This document shows, piece after piece, positions 38,062 to 51,279 of a stretch of DNA of 64,000 nt (positions within the stretch are counted from its first letter, which is position 1; every line of letters starts with the position of its first letter). Source of the DNA: Stutzerimonas stutzeri (GTDB lineage Bacteria > Pseudomonadota > Gammaproteobacteria > Pseudomonadales > Pseudomonadaceae). The position numbers and the translations under genes are program-made. The notes beneath the pieces are model-generated. The model searched no databases. It saw only the letters and a list, made by a program, of their open reading frames with translations, and had not been told where the DNA came from. Location of the stretch: the NCBI RefSeq assembly GCF_024448955.1, contig NZ_JAMOIH010000005.1:1-64000 (forward strand), written 5' to 3'.

Positions 38062-39066
38062 ATGAGCCTGATCGATTTACGCAGCGATACGGTCACACAA
38101 CCTACGACCGGTATGCGCGAGGCCATGCTGAGTGCGCCTACCGGCGATGACGTTTACGGCGAAGATCCTACCGTTCGACTGCTGGAGCGAACTCTGGCGA
38201 CGCAGCTGGGCATGCAAGCGGGTTTGTTCGTACCCAGCGGTACCATGAGCAATCTGCTGGCGCTGATGTCGCACTGCGAGCGCGGTGATGAATATGTCAC
38301 CGGCCAGTTGGCGCACACCTATAAATACGAGGCGGGTGGCGCCGCGGTGCTCGGCTCCATCCAGCCCCAGCCGATCGAAATGGAAGTTGACGGCTCGCTG
38401 GATCTGGAGCGAGTCGCGGCGGTGATCAAGCCGGACGATTTCCATTTCGCCCGGACTCGCCTGCTGGCGCTGGAAAACACCATGCAAGGCAAGGTGCTGC
38501 CGCTCGAATACCTGGACAAGGCTAGAGCATTCACCCACGAGCGAGGACTGGCGCTGCACCTCGACGGTGCCCGGCTGTTCAACGCTGTGGTGAAGTTGGG
38601 GTGCACGGCGCACGACATCAGCCGTTACTTCGATTCGGTATCGGTGTGTCTGTCGAAAGGGTTGGGTGCGCCGGTCGGCTCGGTGCTTTGCGGTGACGAG
38701 GCGTTCATTGCCAAGGCGCGGCGGCTGAGAAAAATGGTCGGCGGTGGCATGCGCCAGGCCGGTGTGTTGGCTGCGGCCGGACTCTATGCACTGGAGCATC
38801 ATGTGCAACGCTTGGAGCAGGACCACCGGCACGCGCTCGCTATCGCCGAAGGGCTGCAAGCGTTGGGTTACGCGGTCGAGCCGGTACAGACGAACATGGT
38901 TTATGTACATATGGGCGATCGCGCGGCGGCGCTGAAGGCGTTTTGTGCGGAGCGCGGCGTCATCCTCACCGCTGCGCCAAGGCTGCGGATGGTGACGCAT
39001 CTGGATGTGCGGCCCGAGCATGTCGAGCCGATCGTCGAGAGCTTCGCCGCTTTCGTCAGAGCATAG
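38062..39066 (+). CDS. ltaE: Low-specificity L-threonine aldolase
   Basis: This PLP enzyme cleaves threonine and allo-threonine to glycine and acetaldehyde. The start [15 protein letters not shown] after AAGGAG gives 334 residues. Motifs include [10 protein letters not shown], the [11 protein letters not shown]sp that contacts PLP and the Schiff-base lysine in [15 protein letters not shown]. Confidence 0.93.
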   Translation: MSLIDLRSDTVTQPTTGMREAMLSAPTGDDVYGEDPTVRLLERTLATQLGMQAGLFVPSGTMSNLLALMSHCERGDEYVTGQLAHTYKYEAGGAAVLGSIQPQPIEMEVDGSLDLERVAAVIKPDDFHFARTRLLALENTMQGKVLPLEYLDKARAFTHERGLALHLDGARLFNAVVKLGCTAHDISRYFDSVSVCLSKGLGAPVGSVLCGDEAFIAKARRLRKMVGGGMRQAGVLAAAGLYALEHHVQRLEQDHRHALAIAEGLQALGYAVEPVQTNMVYVHMGDRAAALKAFCAERGVILTAAPRLRMVTHLDVRPEHVEPIVESFAAFVRA

Positions 39067-39133
39067 GCTCGAATTGCTGTCGAATAGCTTGATTCAATCT
39101 CACTTATCCACTATGCGCGCGGCGTTGGCCCGA

Positions 39134-39139
39134 TATAAT
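39134..39139 (+). promoter_or_regulatory. Probable -10 element for alaS
   Basis: A perfect TATAAT lies in CCCGATATAATGCGGCC, 106 bp upstream of the alaS start. No good -35 hexamer is seen at 17 bp. Confidence 0.5.
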
Positions 39140-39245
39140 GCGGCCCTTTGCCGGCTATCCGTTTGGATAGTTGCGAACCGGCCCCCGGTGCCGCCTCGCC
39201 GTGTCGTTTTGCAGCCGTTCGGCCGCTGTCTTCTGGAAGAAATCT

Positions 39246-41870
<2,625 letters not shown>

Positions 41871-42027
41871 ACAGAGCGGCCATTGCGCCGCTCTGTTCAT
41901 TAGCAGGGCACAGAGATTATTGGACAACGCATCGCAGCCGGGCAGGCCGCTGCCCGCTTGCAATGAGCGATGCTTGGGTAGGCAGGTTATTTAATGAGCG
42001 CCCGTGATGGGCTTAGGCGGCTATGAG

Positions 42028-43263
42028 ATGGCTTTGATCGTACAGAAGTTTGGAGGTACCTCGGTGGGCTCTGTCGAGCGCATCGAACAGGTGGCGGCGA
42101 AGGTCAAGAAATTCCGCGACAACGGCGACGACATCGTCGTGGTGGTTTCGGCCATGAGCGGCGAAACCAATCGCCTGATCGATCTGGCCAAACAGATCAG
42201 CGAGCAGCCCGTGGCCCGCGAGCTGGATGTAATGGTATCGACCGGCGAACAGGTCACCATTGCCCTGCTGGCGATGGCATTGATCAAGATTGGCGTACCG
42301 GCTGTGTCCTACACCGGTAGCCAGGTTCGTATTCTCACCGACAGCGCGCATAGCAAGGCGCGTATTCTCCAGATCGACTCGCAAAACATCCAAAAGGAAC
42401 TCAAGGCCGGCCGCGTGGTGGTCGTTGCAGGCTTCCAGGGTGTAGATGAGAGCGGCAACATCACTACGCTCGGCCGCGGCGGTTCGGATACCACGGGTGT
42501 CGCGCTCGCAGCTGCGCTGAAGGCGGACGAGTGCCAGATCTACACCGACGTCGACGGTGTCTACACGACCGATCCGCGCGTGGTTGCCAAGGCTCAGCGC
42601 CTAAACAAGATCACCTTTGAAGAAATGCTCGAGATGGCGAGTCTCGGCTCCAAAGTGCTGCAGATTCGCGCCGTGGAATTTGCCGGAAAATACAGCGTGC
42701 CGTTGCGCGTGCTGCACAGCTTTCAGGAGGGTCCGGGAACCCTCATTACACTTGATGAAGAGGAATCCATGGAACAGCCCATCATCTCCGGCATCGCTTT
42801 CAATCGTGACGAAGCCAAGCTGACCATTCGTGGTGTGCCGGATACGCCCGGGATAGCCTTCAAGATTCTCGGCCCGATCAGCTCGGCGAACGTCGAGGTC
42901 GATATGATCGTGCAGAACGTCGCGCACGATAACACCACAGACTTTACCTTCACTGTCCACCGGAACGACTACCATAACGCGCAGCAGGTACTCGAGGGCA
43001 TTGCGCGGGACATGGGCGCACGGGAAGTCATCGGCGATGTCGATATCGCCAAGGTGTCGATAGTCGGCGTCGGTATGCGTTCGCATGCGGGCGTCGCCAG
43101 CCGGATGTTCGAGGCGCTGGCGAAGGAAAACATCAACATCCAGATGATTTCCACTTCGGAAATCAAGGTTTCGGTTGTGATCGAGGAGAAGTATCTGGAG
43201 CTGGCGGTGCGGGCGCTACATACCGCATTCGAGTTGGACGCTCCGACCGCAAAAGGTGATTGA
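42028..43263 (+). CDS. lysC: Aspartate kinase
   Basis: The enzyme phosphorylates aspartate, the entry to Lys, Met and Thr biosynthesis. From [14 protein letters not shown] it has 411 residues; the upstream ATG at 42004 would add eight. The kinase domain shows [22 protein letters not shown] and [16 protein letters not shown]. Two ACT domains at the C-terminus ([20 protein letters not shown] and [20 protein letters not shown]) give feedback control. The order alaS-lysC-csrA is conserved in Pseudomonas. Confidence 0.96.
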   Translation: MALIVQKFGGTSVGSVERIEQVAAKVKKFRDNGDDIVVVVSAMSGETNRLIDLAKQISEQPVARELDVMVSTGEQVTIALLAMALIKIGVPAVSYTGSQVRILTDSAHSKARILQIDSQNIQKELKAGRVVVVAGFQGVDESGNITTLGRGGSDTTGVALAAALKADECQIYTDVDGVYTTDPRVVAKAQRLNKITFEEMLEMASLGSKVLQIRAVEFAGKYSVPLRVLHSFQEGPGTLITLDEEESMEQPIISGIAFNRDEAKLTIRGVPDTPGIAFKILGPISSANVEVDMIVQNVAHDNTTDFTFTVHRNDYHNAQQVLEGIARDMGAREVIGDVDIAKVSIVGVGMRSHAGVASRMFEALAKENINIQMISTSEIKVSVVIEEKYLELAVRALHTAFELDAPTAKGD

Positions 43264-43445
43264 TTCGACGGAATTGCGTTAATCCGCACCTTCTGTCGAT
43301 TTGAATGAGCCGAAAGGAACTTTAGAGACGTTTTTGCTGGTCAATAGCTGGTGAAAGGCTCTAGGGTCGATGTCTCACGGAACATTATCCGTTTTTATCT
43401 TTGCAGACTGTTTACTGAATTGAATCCGTTTTTAAGGAGAAAGGA

Positions 43446-43631
43446 ATGCTGATTCTGACTCGCCGGGTCGGAGAGACCCTGATGGTGGGTGACGATGTGA
43501 CTGTCACTGTGCTGGGTGTTAAGGGAAATCAAGTGCGCATTGGAGTGAATGCACCCAAAGAGGTAGCGGTGCATCGCGAGGAGATTTACCAACGGATCCA
43601 GAAAGAGAAAGATCAAGAACCAAGCCATTAA
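43446..43631 (+). CDS. csrA: Carbon storage regulator CsrA/RsmA
   Basis: This 61-residue RNA-binding regulator begins [20 protein letters not shown], with Leu4 and Arg44 ([11 protein letters not shown]) of the RNA-contacting surface present. It represses translation by binding GGA motifs in leaders. AAGGAGAAAGGAATG provides its ribosome site and itself contains GGA motifs, compatible with autoregulation. The 182-bp spacer after lysC likely contains promoters. Confidence 0.96.
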   Translation: MLILTRRVGETLMVGDDVTVTVLGVKGNQVRIGVNAPKEVAVHREEIYQRIQKEKDQEPSH

Positions 43632-43693
43632 TATTTATGTGATTTTTGGCTTTGCAAGCGGGGTAAAGATGGGTATCATGCGCCCCGTGTTGC

Positions 43694-43787
<94 letters not shown>

Positions 43788-43851
43788 TGCATAGTTAGAT
43801 AGTGAGTCGATTTAGCTGTTTGGTTTGATGAAAATCATTGAATTAAAGAGC

Positions 43852-43879
43852 TTGACCAACAAATTCACGAATCTATAAT
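43852..43879 (+). promoter_or_regulatory. Sigma70 promoter for the tRNA-Arg pair
   Basis: TTGACC and TATAAT are separated by 16 bp and end 13 bp before the first tRNA-Arg gene. Confidence 0.75.
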
Positions 43880-43892
43880 GCGCACCCTTAGT

Positions 43893-43969
43893 GCACTCAT
43901 AGCTCAGCTGGATAGAGTACTCGGCTACGAACCGAGCGGTCGGAGGTTCGAATCCTCCTGAGTGCGCCA
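43893..43969 (+). tRNA. tRNA-Arg (ACG), copy 1
   Basis: This 77-nt tRNA has acceptor GCACTCA/TGAGTGC, anticodon arm CTCGGCTACGAACCGAG with ACG (read as ICG) and T-arm GGAGGTTCGAATCCTCC. CCA is encoded. Confidence 0.97.
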
Positions 43970-44038
43970 TATTAAACGAGTTACAAAAATGTGATTCGTT
44001 GTTGTAACCAGCGGTGATCTGGTTTATCAAGCGCTTAT

Positions 44039-44115
44039 GCACTCATAGCTCAGCTGGATAGAGTACTCGGCTACGAACCGAGCGGTCGGAGGTTCGAATC
44101 CTCCTGAGTGCGCCA
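44039..44115 (+). tRNA. tRNA-Arg (ACG), copy 2
   Basis: The 77-nt sequence is identical to copy 1, 69 bp further on, probably co-transcribed with it. A terminator follows at once. Confidence 0.97.
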
Positions 44116-44118
44116 ACC

Positions 44119-44152
44119 AAAAAGGGCCTGCAGCGATGCAGGCCCTTTTTTA
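44119..44152 (+). terminator. Intrinsic terminator after the tRNA genes
   Basis: AAAAAGGGCCTGC pairs with GCAGGCCCTTTTT around AGCGAT and runs into T residues. Its position also suits termination of the convergent DUF4124 gene on the minus strand. Confidence 0.9.
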
Positions 44153-44156
44153 TTGT

Positions 44157-44645
44157 TCAGGGTTTACCTCGAACACAGCCGCGCTCGTCGAAGCTGACGG
44201 TCCGCGTCCGTCCCTTGTCGCTACGGTAGCGATACTGCATTTGCCCGTTGCGATTGGTTACGGTGTCAGGCGTGCCGAAGGTGCTTTCGATGTCGGCGCG
44301 GGTCATGCCTGGAAGGATCTGCTGGCTTATGAGTGCATTGCGTCTCGCGCTGCCTGTTACGCGGTTTCCGCAACCATCGTCCTGTTTGCCTACAACGGTG
44401 AGCTGCCTGGTTTCTTCCCTGACGGCCTTGTGTGCTTTCCTTGGTTTGGCTAGGGGAACAGCCTTGCCGGAGCTTGGCGTGGGATTTAGCGCTTCTTGAA
44501 TTTGAGCGGTCTGATTCGTAGGGCAACCCTGTCGGGTAAAGGTGAGGTTGCCTGCTTCATCGACGCAGCGATAGATGCGTGCTCCTAGCGCCGGGGTCGT
44601 GATGAGAAACAGGGCGCAGCAGCTTGCGGTGAGAAGTTTGTTCAT
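44157..44645 (-). CDS. Exported DUF4124 domain protein
   Basis: Starting at MNKLLTASCCALF after GAGGACGAAC, this 162-residue protein has a signal peptide ending ALGAR and then the DUF4124 pattern RIYRCVDEAGNLTFTRQGCP. The C-terminal part, GMTRADIESTFGTPDTVTN, resembles SmpA/OmlA-like hairpins (outer membrane protein assembly factor domain). It is predicted periplasmic, of unknown function. Confidence 0.8.
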   Translation of the reverse strand: MNKLLTASCCALFLITTPALGARIYRCVDEAGNLTFTRQGCPTNQTAQIQEALNPTPSSGKAVPLAKPRKAHKAVREETRQLTVVGKQDDGCGNRVTGSARRNALISQQILPGMTRADIESTFGTPDTVTNRNGQMQYRYRSDKGRTRTVSFDERGCVRGKP

Positions 44646-44905
44646 TGTTCGTCCTCCTTGACGATCGGTTGGGCAGCCTAACCAATAATTTGTTGTGCCG
44701 CAGTCGTGTCTTCTCGCAACGTGAATGCGTCGACACTCCGGCGCAACCGGTTGTATTACCTGCACTTATGAGGCTGACGCAGTGGTTGCGGTGGTATCAT
44801 TGCGCGGTCCGCCCCTCTCGGGGCTTCTGGATCCTTCTCATGGATTTGCCCAGTAGTCGTATAAAACCTTTTCTTGCCAATCACGTTCCGAATGATTGAT
44901 CCCCT

Positions 44906-44938
44906 GGTGCGCTCCGACCGCTGGGGGTGGAGTGCGCC
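44906..44938 (+). promoter_or_regulatory. Hairpin covering the mgtE ribosome site
   Basis: GGTGCGCTCC (44906-44915) can pair along ten bases, with two G-U pairs, with GGAGTGCGCC (44929-44938), which ends directly at the mgtE ATG. The purine-rich ribosome site GGGGGTGGAG lies in the loop and 3' arm, so the structure could block translation. Confidence 0.5.
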
Positions 44939-46381
44939 ATGATTGAAGTAGAAGCAAAAAAGCCGCAGGAAAGTCTCCAGGATCGTCTGGCGCAAGTCGT
45001 CGAGTTGCTTCATCGACACAAGATCGTTGAAGACCTGGCGCACCGCCAGGAAGGGCAACACCAAGACATCGTCGAGAATCTGGTGCACCGCCAGAACCTC
45101 GTCGAGCTGCAGCGCAAACTGGAGGCGCTGCACCCGGCAGACATCGCTTACATTCTCGAAGCATTGCCGCTCGATGAGCGCCTGACGGTTTGGCAGCTGG
45201 TCAAGTCAGACCGAGATGGCGACATTCTTCTTGAGGTCTCTGACGCCGTACGCGAGACGCTGATCGCCGACATGGACGATCACGAACTGCTGGCGGCTGC
45301 CAAGGAAATGGATGCCGACGAGCTGGCAGACCTGGCCGCGGAGCTGCCCCGTGATGTCGTCCATGAGCTGATGGAAACCCTCGATGCGCAGCAGCGGGAG
45401 CGTGTCCGCTCGGCGCTGTCTTACGAGGAGGATCAGGTTGGCGCGCTGATGGACTTCGAGATGGTCACGATTCGTGAGGATGTGAGTCTCGAAGTGGTTC
45501 TTCGCTATCTGCGGCGCCTGAAGGAGTTGCCAGGGCATACCGACAAACTATTCGTAGTCGATTACGACGGGGTACTCAAAGGGGTCCTGCCCATCAAGCG
45601 CTTGCTGGTCAACGATCCGGAGCGGGACGTCTCCGAGGTGATGGCCAGCGATCCGGTGACTTTCCATCCGGACGAGGATGCCTACGAGGCTGCTCAGGCA
45701 TTCGAGCGTTATGACTTGGTTTCCACGCCTGTGGTGGACAAGGGCGGCAAGCTGATCGGGCGTCTGACCATCGATGAAATGGTCGACCTGATTCGCGAGG
45801 AGAGCGAAAGCGAAGTTCTGAACATGGCGGGTCTGCGCGAAGAAGAAGATATTTTCGCGTCGGTCTGGAAGTCGCTGCGCAACCGTTGGGCTTGGTTGGC
45901 GGTAAATTTGATCACGGCCTTTATCGCTTCACGCGTGATCGGTCTGTTCGACGGCTCGATCGAAAAGCTGGTCGCATTGGCTGCGTTGATGCCCATTGTC
46001 GCCGGCATCGGTGGTAACTCCGGCAATCAAACCATCACCATGATCGTTCGGGCGATGGCGCTGGATCAGATGGGTACGGGCAATAGTGCTCGCTTGCTGC
46101 GTAAGGAAGCAGGTGTCGGCATGCTGAATGGTCTGATATGGGGTGGAGTCATAGGCATGGTGGTCTATTGGCTCTATGGCAGCTGGTCGCTGGGGGTGGT
46201 GATGACCGCAGCGATGACTCTCAATCTCCTGTTGGCAGCCTTGATGGGGGTGCTGATTCCAGTGACGCTAGCCCGTATGGGGCGGGATCCTGCGCTCGGC
46301 GCCAGCGTGATGATCACCGCCGTGACCGATAGCGGTGGGTTTTTTATCTTTCTCGGTCTGGCGACTGTTTTCCTGCTCTGA
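44939..46381 (+). CDS. mgtE: Magnesium transporter MgtE
   Basis: The 480-residue protein has the MgtE layout: an N-terminal superhelical domain rich in acidic repeats (LHPADIAYILEALPLDERL), two CBS domains (VMASDPVTFHPDEDAYEAAQ and LIGRLTIDEMVDLIREE), a connecting helix and five C-terminal membrane segments with the selectivity motif PIVAGIGGNSGNQ. The in-frame GTG at 44927 could add four residues. A potential hairpin masks the ribosome site. Confidence 0.94.
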   Translation: MIEVEAKKPQESLQDRLAQVVELLHRHKIVEDLAHRQEGQHQDIVENLVHRQNLVELQRKLEALHPADIAYILEALPLDERLTVWQLVKSDRDGDILLEVSDAVRETLIADMDDHELLAAAKEMDADELADLAAELPRDVVHELMETLDAQQRERVRSALSYEEDQVGALMDFEMVTIREDVSLEVVLRYLRRLKELPGHTDKLFVVDYDGVLKGVLPIKRLLVNDPERDVSEVMASDPVTFHPDEDAYEAAQAFERYDLVSTPVVDKGGKLIGRLTIDEMVDLIREESESEVLNMAGLREEEDIFASVWKSLRNRWAWLAVNLITAFIASRVIGLFDGSIEKLVALAALMPIVAGIGGNSGNQTITMIVRAMALDQMGTGNSARLLRKEAGVGMLNGLIWGGVIGMVVYWLYGSWSLGVVMTAAMTLNLLLAALMGVLIPVTLARMGRDPALGASVMITAVTDSGGFFIFLGLATVFLL

Positions 46382-46522
46382 TTCCTTCCCATCTACAGCG
46401 GCCTGGCGTTTGCTTTGCTGTCGTTTTTCGAGCTACTGTTCTGAGGTTTCGCCTTGGCGAAGTCTCTAGAACACGATGCGAATAACAGGCGGCCCGAGCC
46501 GCTGATTAGACAGGAAATACTG

Positions 46523-46777
46523 ATGACCCCTAGCGAACTCCTGCTTGAAGGCGTCGAACTTATGCTATTCGGCCTAGGTTCTGTCTTCATCTTCCTTGTC
46601 TTATTGATTGCATGCATCCGACTGATGGCGTTTGTAATCGCTCGCTTCGATAGTACGCCAGCAGCACAGGCAGTTTCCGTCAAGCCTGCCACTTCGGGCG
46701 CAGCAGCTGAGCTGGACGCGGACGTTCTTGCTGCCATCCAGGCCGCTATTCATCAGCACCGCGCCCGTCGCGGTTGA
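46523..46777 (+). CDS. oadG: Oxaloacetate decarboxylase gamma subunit
   Basis: This small 84-residue membrane protein with one N-terminal helix ([20 protein letters not shown]) and a polar tail ending HQHRARRG is the OadG type, anchoring the sodium-pump decarboxylase and binding zinc near its C-terminus. It starts at [10 protein letters not shown] after CAGGAAATACTG. It lies just upstream of oadA and oadB, completing the complex. Confidence 0.85.
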   Translation: MTPSELLLEGVELMLFGLGSVFIFLVLLIACIRLMAFVIARFDSTPAAQAVSVKPATSGAAAELDADVLAAIQAAIHQHRARRG

Positions 46778-46797
46778 TCAGAACAGGGAGTTCACTC

Positions 46798-48579
46798 ATG
46801 AATTCTGTAAAACGACCGCTCGGCATAACCGATGTGGTTCTACGTGATGCCCATCAATCCATTCTCGCCACTCGTGTACGTCTCGAGGACATGCTGCCGA
46901 TTGCCGCCAAGCTCGATCAGGTCGGGTTCTGGTCGGTCGAATCTTGGGGCGGTGCGACCTTCGATGCCTGCATTCGCTATCTCGGTGAAGACCCTTGGGA
47001 ACGCATCCGTGAACTGAAGAGCGCGATGCCCAAGACCCGTCAGCAAATGCTGCTGCGCGGTCAGAACCTGCTGGGCTATCGGCATTACGCCGATGACGTG
47101 GTGGAGAAATTCGTCGAGCGGGCTGCGGTCAATGGCGTCGACGTATTCCGCGTATTCGACGCGATGAACGATCCTCGCAATCTAGAAACCGCACTGCGGG
47201 CCGTCAAACAGCAGGGCAAACATGCCCAGGGCACCATTTCCTACACCACCAGCCCGGTGCATACCCTAGAGATGTGGGTTGATCTGGCCAAGCAGATTGA
47301 AGACATGGGCGCCGATTCGGTAGCGATCAAGGATATGGCCGGCATCCTCGCGCCTTATACCGCCTATGAGCTGGTGTCGCGTCTGAAAGCAAGCCTGTCC
47401 ATTCCAATCCATATGCAGTGCCACGCCACGGCGGGCCTTTCTACTGCAGCGATTCTCAAAGCCGTCGAGGCGGGTATCGATAACGTTGATACAGCCATTT
47501 CTTCGCTGTCGATGACCTACGGCCATTCGCCGACCGAGTCGGTGGTGGCGATTTTCCAGGGCACCGACCGGGACACGGGCCTTGATCTGGGGCTGCTGGA
47601 GGAAGTCGCTGCGTATTTTCGTGAGGTACGTAAGAAGTACGCGAAATTCGAAGGCACGCTCAAGGGCGTCGATTCGCGCATCCTCGTGGCGCAGGTGCCG
47701 GGCGGCATGCTGACCAACATGGAGGGCCAGCTGAAGGAGCAAGGTGCCCTCGACAAGTTCGATCAAGTACTGGTCGAGATCCCTCGGGTTCGTGAGGACC
47801 TCGGTTTCATTCCGTTGGTGACGCCGACTTCGCAGATCGTCGGTACGCAAGCGGTGATCAACGTACTCACCGGCGAGCGCTACAAGTCCATCACCAAGGA
47901 AACTGCCGGGATCCTCAAAGGCGAATACGGCTCCGCGCCAGCCCCGTTCAATACCGAACTGCAACAGCGTGTGCTCGACGGCGCGGGCGTCATTACCTGC
48001 CGTCCCGCCGATCTGCTGCAACCGGAAATGGATAAGTTGACGGCCGAGCTGAAAGCGCTGGCGCAAAAGAAAGGCATCAGGCTGGCCAAGGACGAAATCG
48101 ATGACGTCCTGACCTACGCACTGTTTCCACAAATCGGCCTCAAGTTTCTCGAGAACCGCGGCAACGCCGCCGCCTTCGAGCCGGTGCCGACCGGTAACGA
48201 CAAGGCATCGCGTGAGCCGGACGTACCCGAGGTCTACACCGTCGAGGTCAACGGCAAGTCGTTCGTGGTGCAAGTCAACGAAGGTGGCGACATAGAAGGT
48301 CTAAAGCCGATCGGTGAGGTGGCGGGTGCAGCGCCTGGAGCTGCTGCCGCTCCGGCCGCTGGCGCGGGTGAGCCGCAGCAGGCTCCGCTGGCGGGCAATA
48401 TCTTTAAAGTGCTCGTACAGCCCGGTCAGTCAGTTCAGGAGGGTGATCTGGTCATCATTCTCGAAGCCATGAAGATGGAAACTGAAATCCGTGCATTCAA
48501 GGCCGGCACCGTTTCAGGTGTGAACGTCAAGGTCGGCGATGCGGTGTCAGTGGGCGACAGCCTGCTGACCATCGCTTAA
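46798..48579 (+). CDS. oadA: Oxaloacetate decarboxylase alpha subunit
   Basis: The 593-residue biotin-dependent carboxyltransferase has the DxxHQS start [14 protein letters not shown], the catalytic AIKDMAGIL loop and metal ligands in HMQCHATAG. An Ala/Pro-rich linker leads to a biotinyl domain with EAMKMETE. It is similar to pyruvate carboxylase subunit B, but oadG and oadB on either side indicate the sodium-translocating decarboxylase. The ATG follows CAGGGAG. Confidence 0.92.
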   Translation: MNSVKRPLGITDVVLRDAHQSILATRVRLEDMLPIAAKLDQVGFWSVESWGGATFDACIRYLGEDPWERIRELKSAMPKTRQQMLLRGQNLLGYRHYADDVVEKFVERAAVNGVDVFRVFDAMNDPRNLETALRAVKQQGKHAQGTISYTTSPVHTLEMWVDLAKQIEDMGADSVAIKDMAGILAPYTAYELVSRLKASLSIPIHMQCHATAGLSTAAILKAVEAGIDNVDTAISSLSMTYGHSPTESVVAIFQGTDRDTGLDLGLLEEVAAYFREVRKKYAKFEGTLKGVDSRILVAQVPGGMLTNMEGQLKEQGALDKFDQVLVEIPRVREDLGFIPLVTPTSQIVGTQAVINVLTGERYKSITKETAGILKGEYGSAPAPFNTELQQRVLDGAGVITCRPADLLQPEMDKLTAELKALAQKKGIRLAKDEIDDVLTYALFPQIGLKFLENRGNAAAFEPVPTGNDKASREPDVPEVYTVEVNGKSFVVQVNEGGDIEGLKPIGEVAGAAPGAAAAPAAGAGEPQQAPLAGNIFKVLVQPGQSVQEGDLVIILEAMKMETEIRAFKAGTVSGVNVKVGDAVSVGDSLLTIA

Positions 48580-48589
48580 GGAGCGCTGC

Positions 48590-49726
48590 ATGGATAAGTT
48601 GCTCAAGCTGTGGCAGAGCACCGGCTTGTATCATCTGGAGCCCGGTCAGTTGCTGATGATCGTGGTGTGCTTGGCATTGATCTATCTGGCGATTCGCAAG
48701 GGCTTCGAGCCCTTGCTGCTGATCCCGATCGGGTTCGGTGGTCTGCTTGCCAACATTCCGGTCGCCAACATGGCCGAGGGTGCGGGCATTCTTCATCTGT
48801 TCTACGAAGTCGGCTTGCCGACCAGCGTGTTCCCGCTGCTGATCTTCATGGGTGTGGGAGCGATGACGGATTTCGGGCCGATGTTGGCCAATCCCAAGAC
48901 CTTGTTGCTCGGTGCGGCGGCGCAGTTCGGTATCTTCGCCACCTTGCTCGGCGCACTGGCGCTGGCAGCGGCGGGGATTCCGGGTATGGAGTTCACCCTG
49001 CGCGAAGCGGCTTCGATCGCGATCATCGGTGGTGCCGATGGCCCGACCTCGATCTTCGTGACGGCGAAGCTCGCGCCGCATCTGCTGGGTCCGATTGCTG
49101 TGGCAGCCTACTCGTACATGGCGCTGGTCCCGTTGATTCAGCCACCCATCATGCGAGCACTGACGACCAAGGAAGAGCGCGCCATCGTCATGAAGCAGCT
49201 GCGTCATGTCGGTCAGGCGGAAAAAATAGTCTTCCCGCTCATGCTGGCCTTGATGGTCGGTTTGCTACTGCCCGATGCGGCGCCGCTGGTAGGCATGTTC
49301 GCCTTCGGCAATCTGTTGCGTGAGTGCGGGGTGGTCGATCGCCTGGCTGATACCTCGCGTAATGCGCTGATCAACATCGTCACCATCGCGTTGGGATTGA
49401 CCGTCGGTTCCAAGCTGTCTGCCGATGCCTTCCTGCAGCTGAAAACGCTTGGAATCCTCTTGCTTGGGATGGTCGCGTTTTGTGGTGGTACCGCCGCCGG
49501 GGTGCTGATGGCCAGGGTGATGAACATGTTCAGTTCGAACAAGATCAATCCGCTGATCGGCTCGGCAGGCGTATCGGCGGTACCCATGGCGGCGCGGGTG
49601 TCGAACAAGGTTGGGCTCGAGGCGAATCCGCAGAACTTCCTGCTCATGCACGCCATGGGCCCGAACGTGGCAGGAGTAATCGGCTCGGCTGTCGCCGCCG
49701 GTGTGCTGCTTAGTTTTGTGGGTTAG
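48590..49726 (+). CDS. oadB: Oxaloacetate decarboxylase beta subunit
   Basis: OadB, with 378 residues and about nine membrane segments, couples decarboxylation of carboxybiotin to sodium export. Characteristic blocks are [27 protein letters not shown] and [19 protein letters not shown], carrying the conserved Asp and Ser/Tyr residues of the sodium path. It begins ten bases after oadA. Confidence 0.93.
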   Translation: MDKLLKLWQSTGLYHLEPGQLLMIVVCLALIYLAIRKGFEPLLLIPIGFGGLLANIPVANMAEGAGILHLFYEVGLPTSVFPLLIFMGVGAMTDFGPMLANPKTLLLGAAAQFGIFATLLGALALAAAGIPGMEFTLREAASIAIIGGADGPTSIFVTAKLAPHLLGPIAVAAYSYMALVPLIQPPIMRALTTKEERAIVMKQLRHVGQAEKIVFPLMLALMVGLLLPDAAPLVGMFAFGNLLRECGVVDRLADTSRNALINIVTIALGLTVGSKLSADAFLQLKTLGILLLGMVAFCGGTAAGVLMARVMNMFSSNKINPLIGSAGVSAVPMAARVSNKVGLEANPQNFLLMHAMGPNVAGVIGSAVAAGVLLSFVG

Positions 49727-49775
49727 CTAGTTTTTTTTCAGGCTCCTCGCAGGACGCCTGCCGTCGGTAACAATG

Positions 49776-49812
49776 AATGCTTGTACCCGAGAAGGTGCAG
49801 GCATTTTTGTTT
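49776..49812 (+). terminator. Terminator after oadGAB
   Basis: ATGCTTGTACC pairs with GGTGCAGGCAT (two G-U pairs) and is followed by TTTTGTTT. The 49727-50045 gap also holds AACGCCCCGA...TCGAGGCGTT near 49992-50017, which could stop amrZ transcription; no gene is seen in it. Confidence 0.65.
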
Positions 49813-50045
49813 CCAAGTTAACGCGGTGCCATTCACGTACTTAGCGAACCGATGCATGAGGCGATGCTTGGTCGTCAAACCAAGCTTTTCCCTGTTGCTC
49901 GAGCGTTGTATAGCGCGTGCGCCCTGCTAGCCGTTTCCTCGATCCAGGCCTTAGATCAAGCAGATAATGCTCAGATGATGCGCCGCAAACGACAACGCCC
50001 CGACTGTGTCGAGGCGTTTGTAAGTCCGCAGGCTGTCGGCGATGG

Positions 50046-50369
50046 TTAGTCTTCTTTTGCAGCTTCGGTGTCTTGCGCGATCAGGGCGATCAGGGCGTTC
50101 TGCTGGCGATGGGCAAGCTGACGAAAACGCTGGAGCAATTCACGCTCATGAAGTGTCAGTTCTGGGCTGTCCAGTCGCATACTCAAATCGTCGTCGAGTG
50201 CGCCTTCTTGCAGAAGGCTTTGCTCCAGGCGAGCGATGATCTCCGAGTTCATGCTGCGATGATGATTGCGCGCAACCTCGGCGATACGCTCCCGCATTCC
50301 GTCTGGTAGCCGAACCACGAATTTGTCAGCCGTGCGGCTGGAGTAAACTGCCTGCTTCATAGGGCGCAT
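50046..50369 (-). CDS. amrZ: Ribbon-helix-helix regulator AmrZ
   Basis: The 107-residue protein matches AmrZ, the alginate and motility regulator of Pseudomonas: [20 protein letters not shown], then [20 protein letters not shown] of the Arc-like DNA-binding fold, and the C-terminal tetramerisation part [18 protein letters not shown]. It controls flagellar, extracellular polysaccharide and c-di-GMP genes. An internal ATG nine bases downstream is an alternative start. Confidence 0.92.
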   Translation of the reverse strand: MRPMKQAVYSSRTADKFVVRLPDGMRERIAEVARNHHRSMNSEIIARLEQSLLQEGALDDDLSMRLDSPELTLHERELLQRFRQLAHRQQNALIALIAQDTEAAKED

Positions 50370-50582
50370 ATTAAACCGGTTAGTCAGGTGGAGATGGTGG
50401 CTTATTGCCGTTCTAGTCCCGGTCTGACAACCAAACAGCACTCGCTGTTCCGCGACCTGAAAAAAAATGCTAGGCGGCTTTATGGCGCCAATTATACGAC
50501 GACACAGATCAGAGTAAAGACGTGATGATGGCGAAACGCCGTTACTGTGATCAGCTACTGATCTTTATCCGTTAATCGCGTC

Positions 50583-50765
50583 CTAGCGTAGTACTGGATC
50601 GAATTTAATCCGTCGACCGATCAGAAGTGATATCACGAAGAGAACGCAAAAAAATACCGTGCCTCCTTTTGCGACCGGCTCCCACATGTCGGGAAGGGCG
50701 GTACCAATGCTCAGTGCGCCACAGATGATGCTGAGCAGAAGGAAAAGGCAGCCATAAATAGACAT
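50583..50765 (-). CDS. Small two-helix membrane protein
   Basis: This encodes 60 residues with two hydrophobic helices separated by TALPDMWEPVAKGG, ending IGRRIKFDPVLR. The layout resembles DUF1328-type small membrane proteins. It has GGAGATAAC just before the start. Its function is unknown. Confidence 0.65.
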   Translation of the reverse strand: MSIYGCLFLLLSIICGALSIGTALPDMWEPVAKGGTVFFCVLFVISLLIGRRIKFDPVLR

Positions 50766-50799
50766 CCGTTATCTCCTTGATGAAACAAAACGCAAGGTC

Positions 50800-51009
50800 T
50801 TAGAAGACCCACCGTTGCGGTTGCGTGGGCGTGCTCATTGCTTGGCTAATGGTTTGCGCTGGCATTGTCAGCCTATGAACCGACGGGGTAGCGGCTTGCT
50901 CTAATGTGGCAGTTGGAGCGTGATCTGGTTCCTGTGCTGTTACCTGTAATTGCATCACAGCGACCACGGCCAGGATGGCTGAACTGAATAAGTAAGCTGG
51001 GCGTAGCAT
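50800..51009 (-). CDS. Small exported hypothetical protein
   Basis: From MLRPAYLFSSAILAVVAVMQ this is a 69-residue precursor with a signal-like N-terminus and a Thr/Gln/Pro-rich remainder without known motif. GGAGCCGCCA precedes the start. It lies 34 bp from the small membrane protein gene, possibly in one transcript. Confidence 0.55.
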   Translation of the reverse strand: MLRPAYLFSSAILAVVAVMQLQVTAQEPDHAPTATLEQAATPSVHRLTMPAQTISQAMSTPTQPQRWVF

Positions 51010-51279
51010 TGGCGGCTCCTTCGCAAATGGTTCGCATGGCTTAAGCATTCGGTGTGCCATCTTTTATAATAAGAAAATTCCTTATTTTTCATAAGCTTAC
51101 GTCAGCCTATTTTGTGTTCACGATGCGTTTTGCATGATGCATAGAAAAGCACGATGCAAAATGCAATATAAGGTTAGATCGTGGTTTCAACCTCTAGTTA
51201 TACGCTGGATGATGGACTGGCTCTGTTGCCAAGCGCATGACAAACGAGCCGAGGCTCGCTAACATGGCGCGCCTAACGC

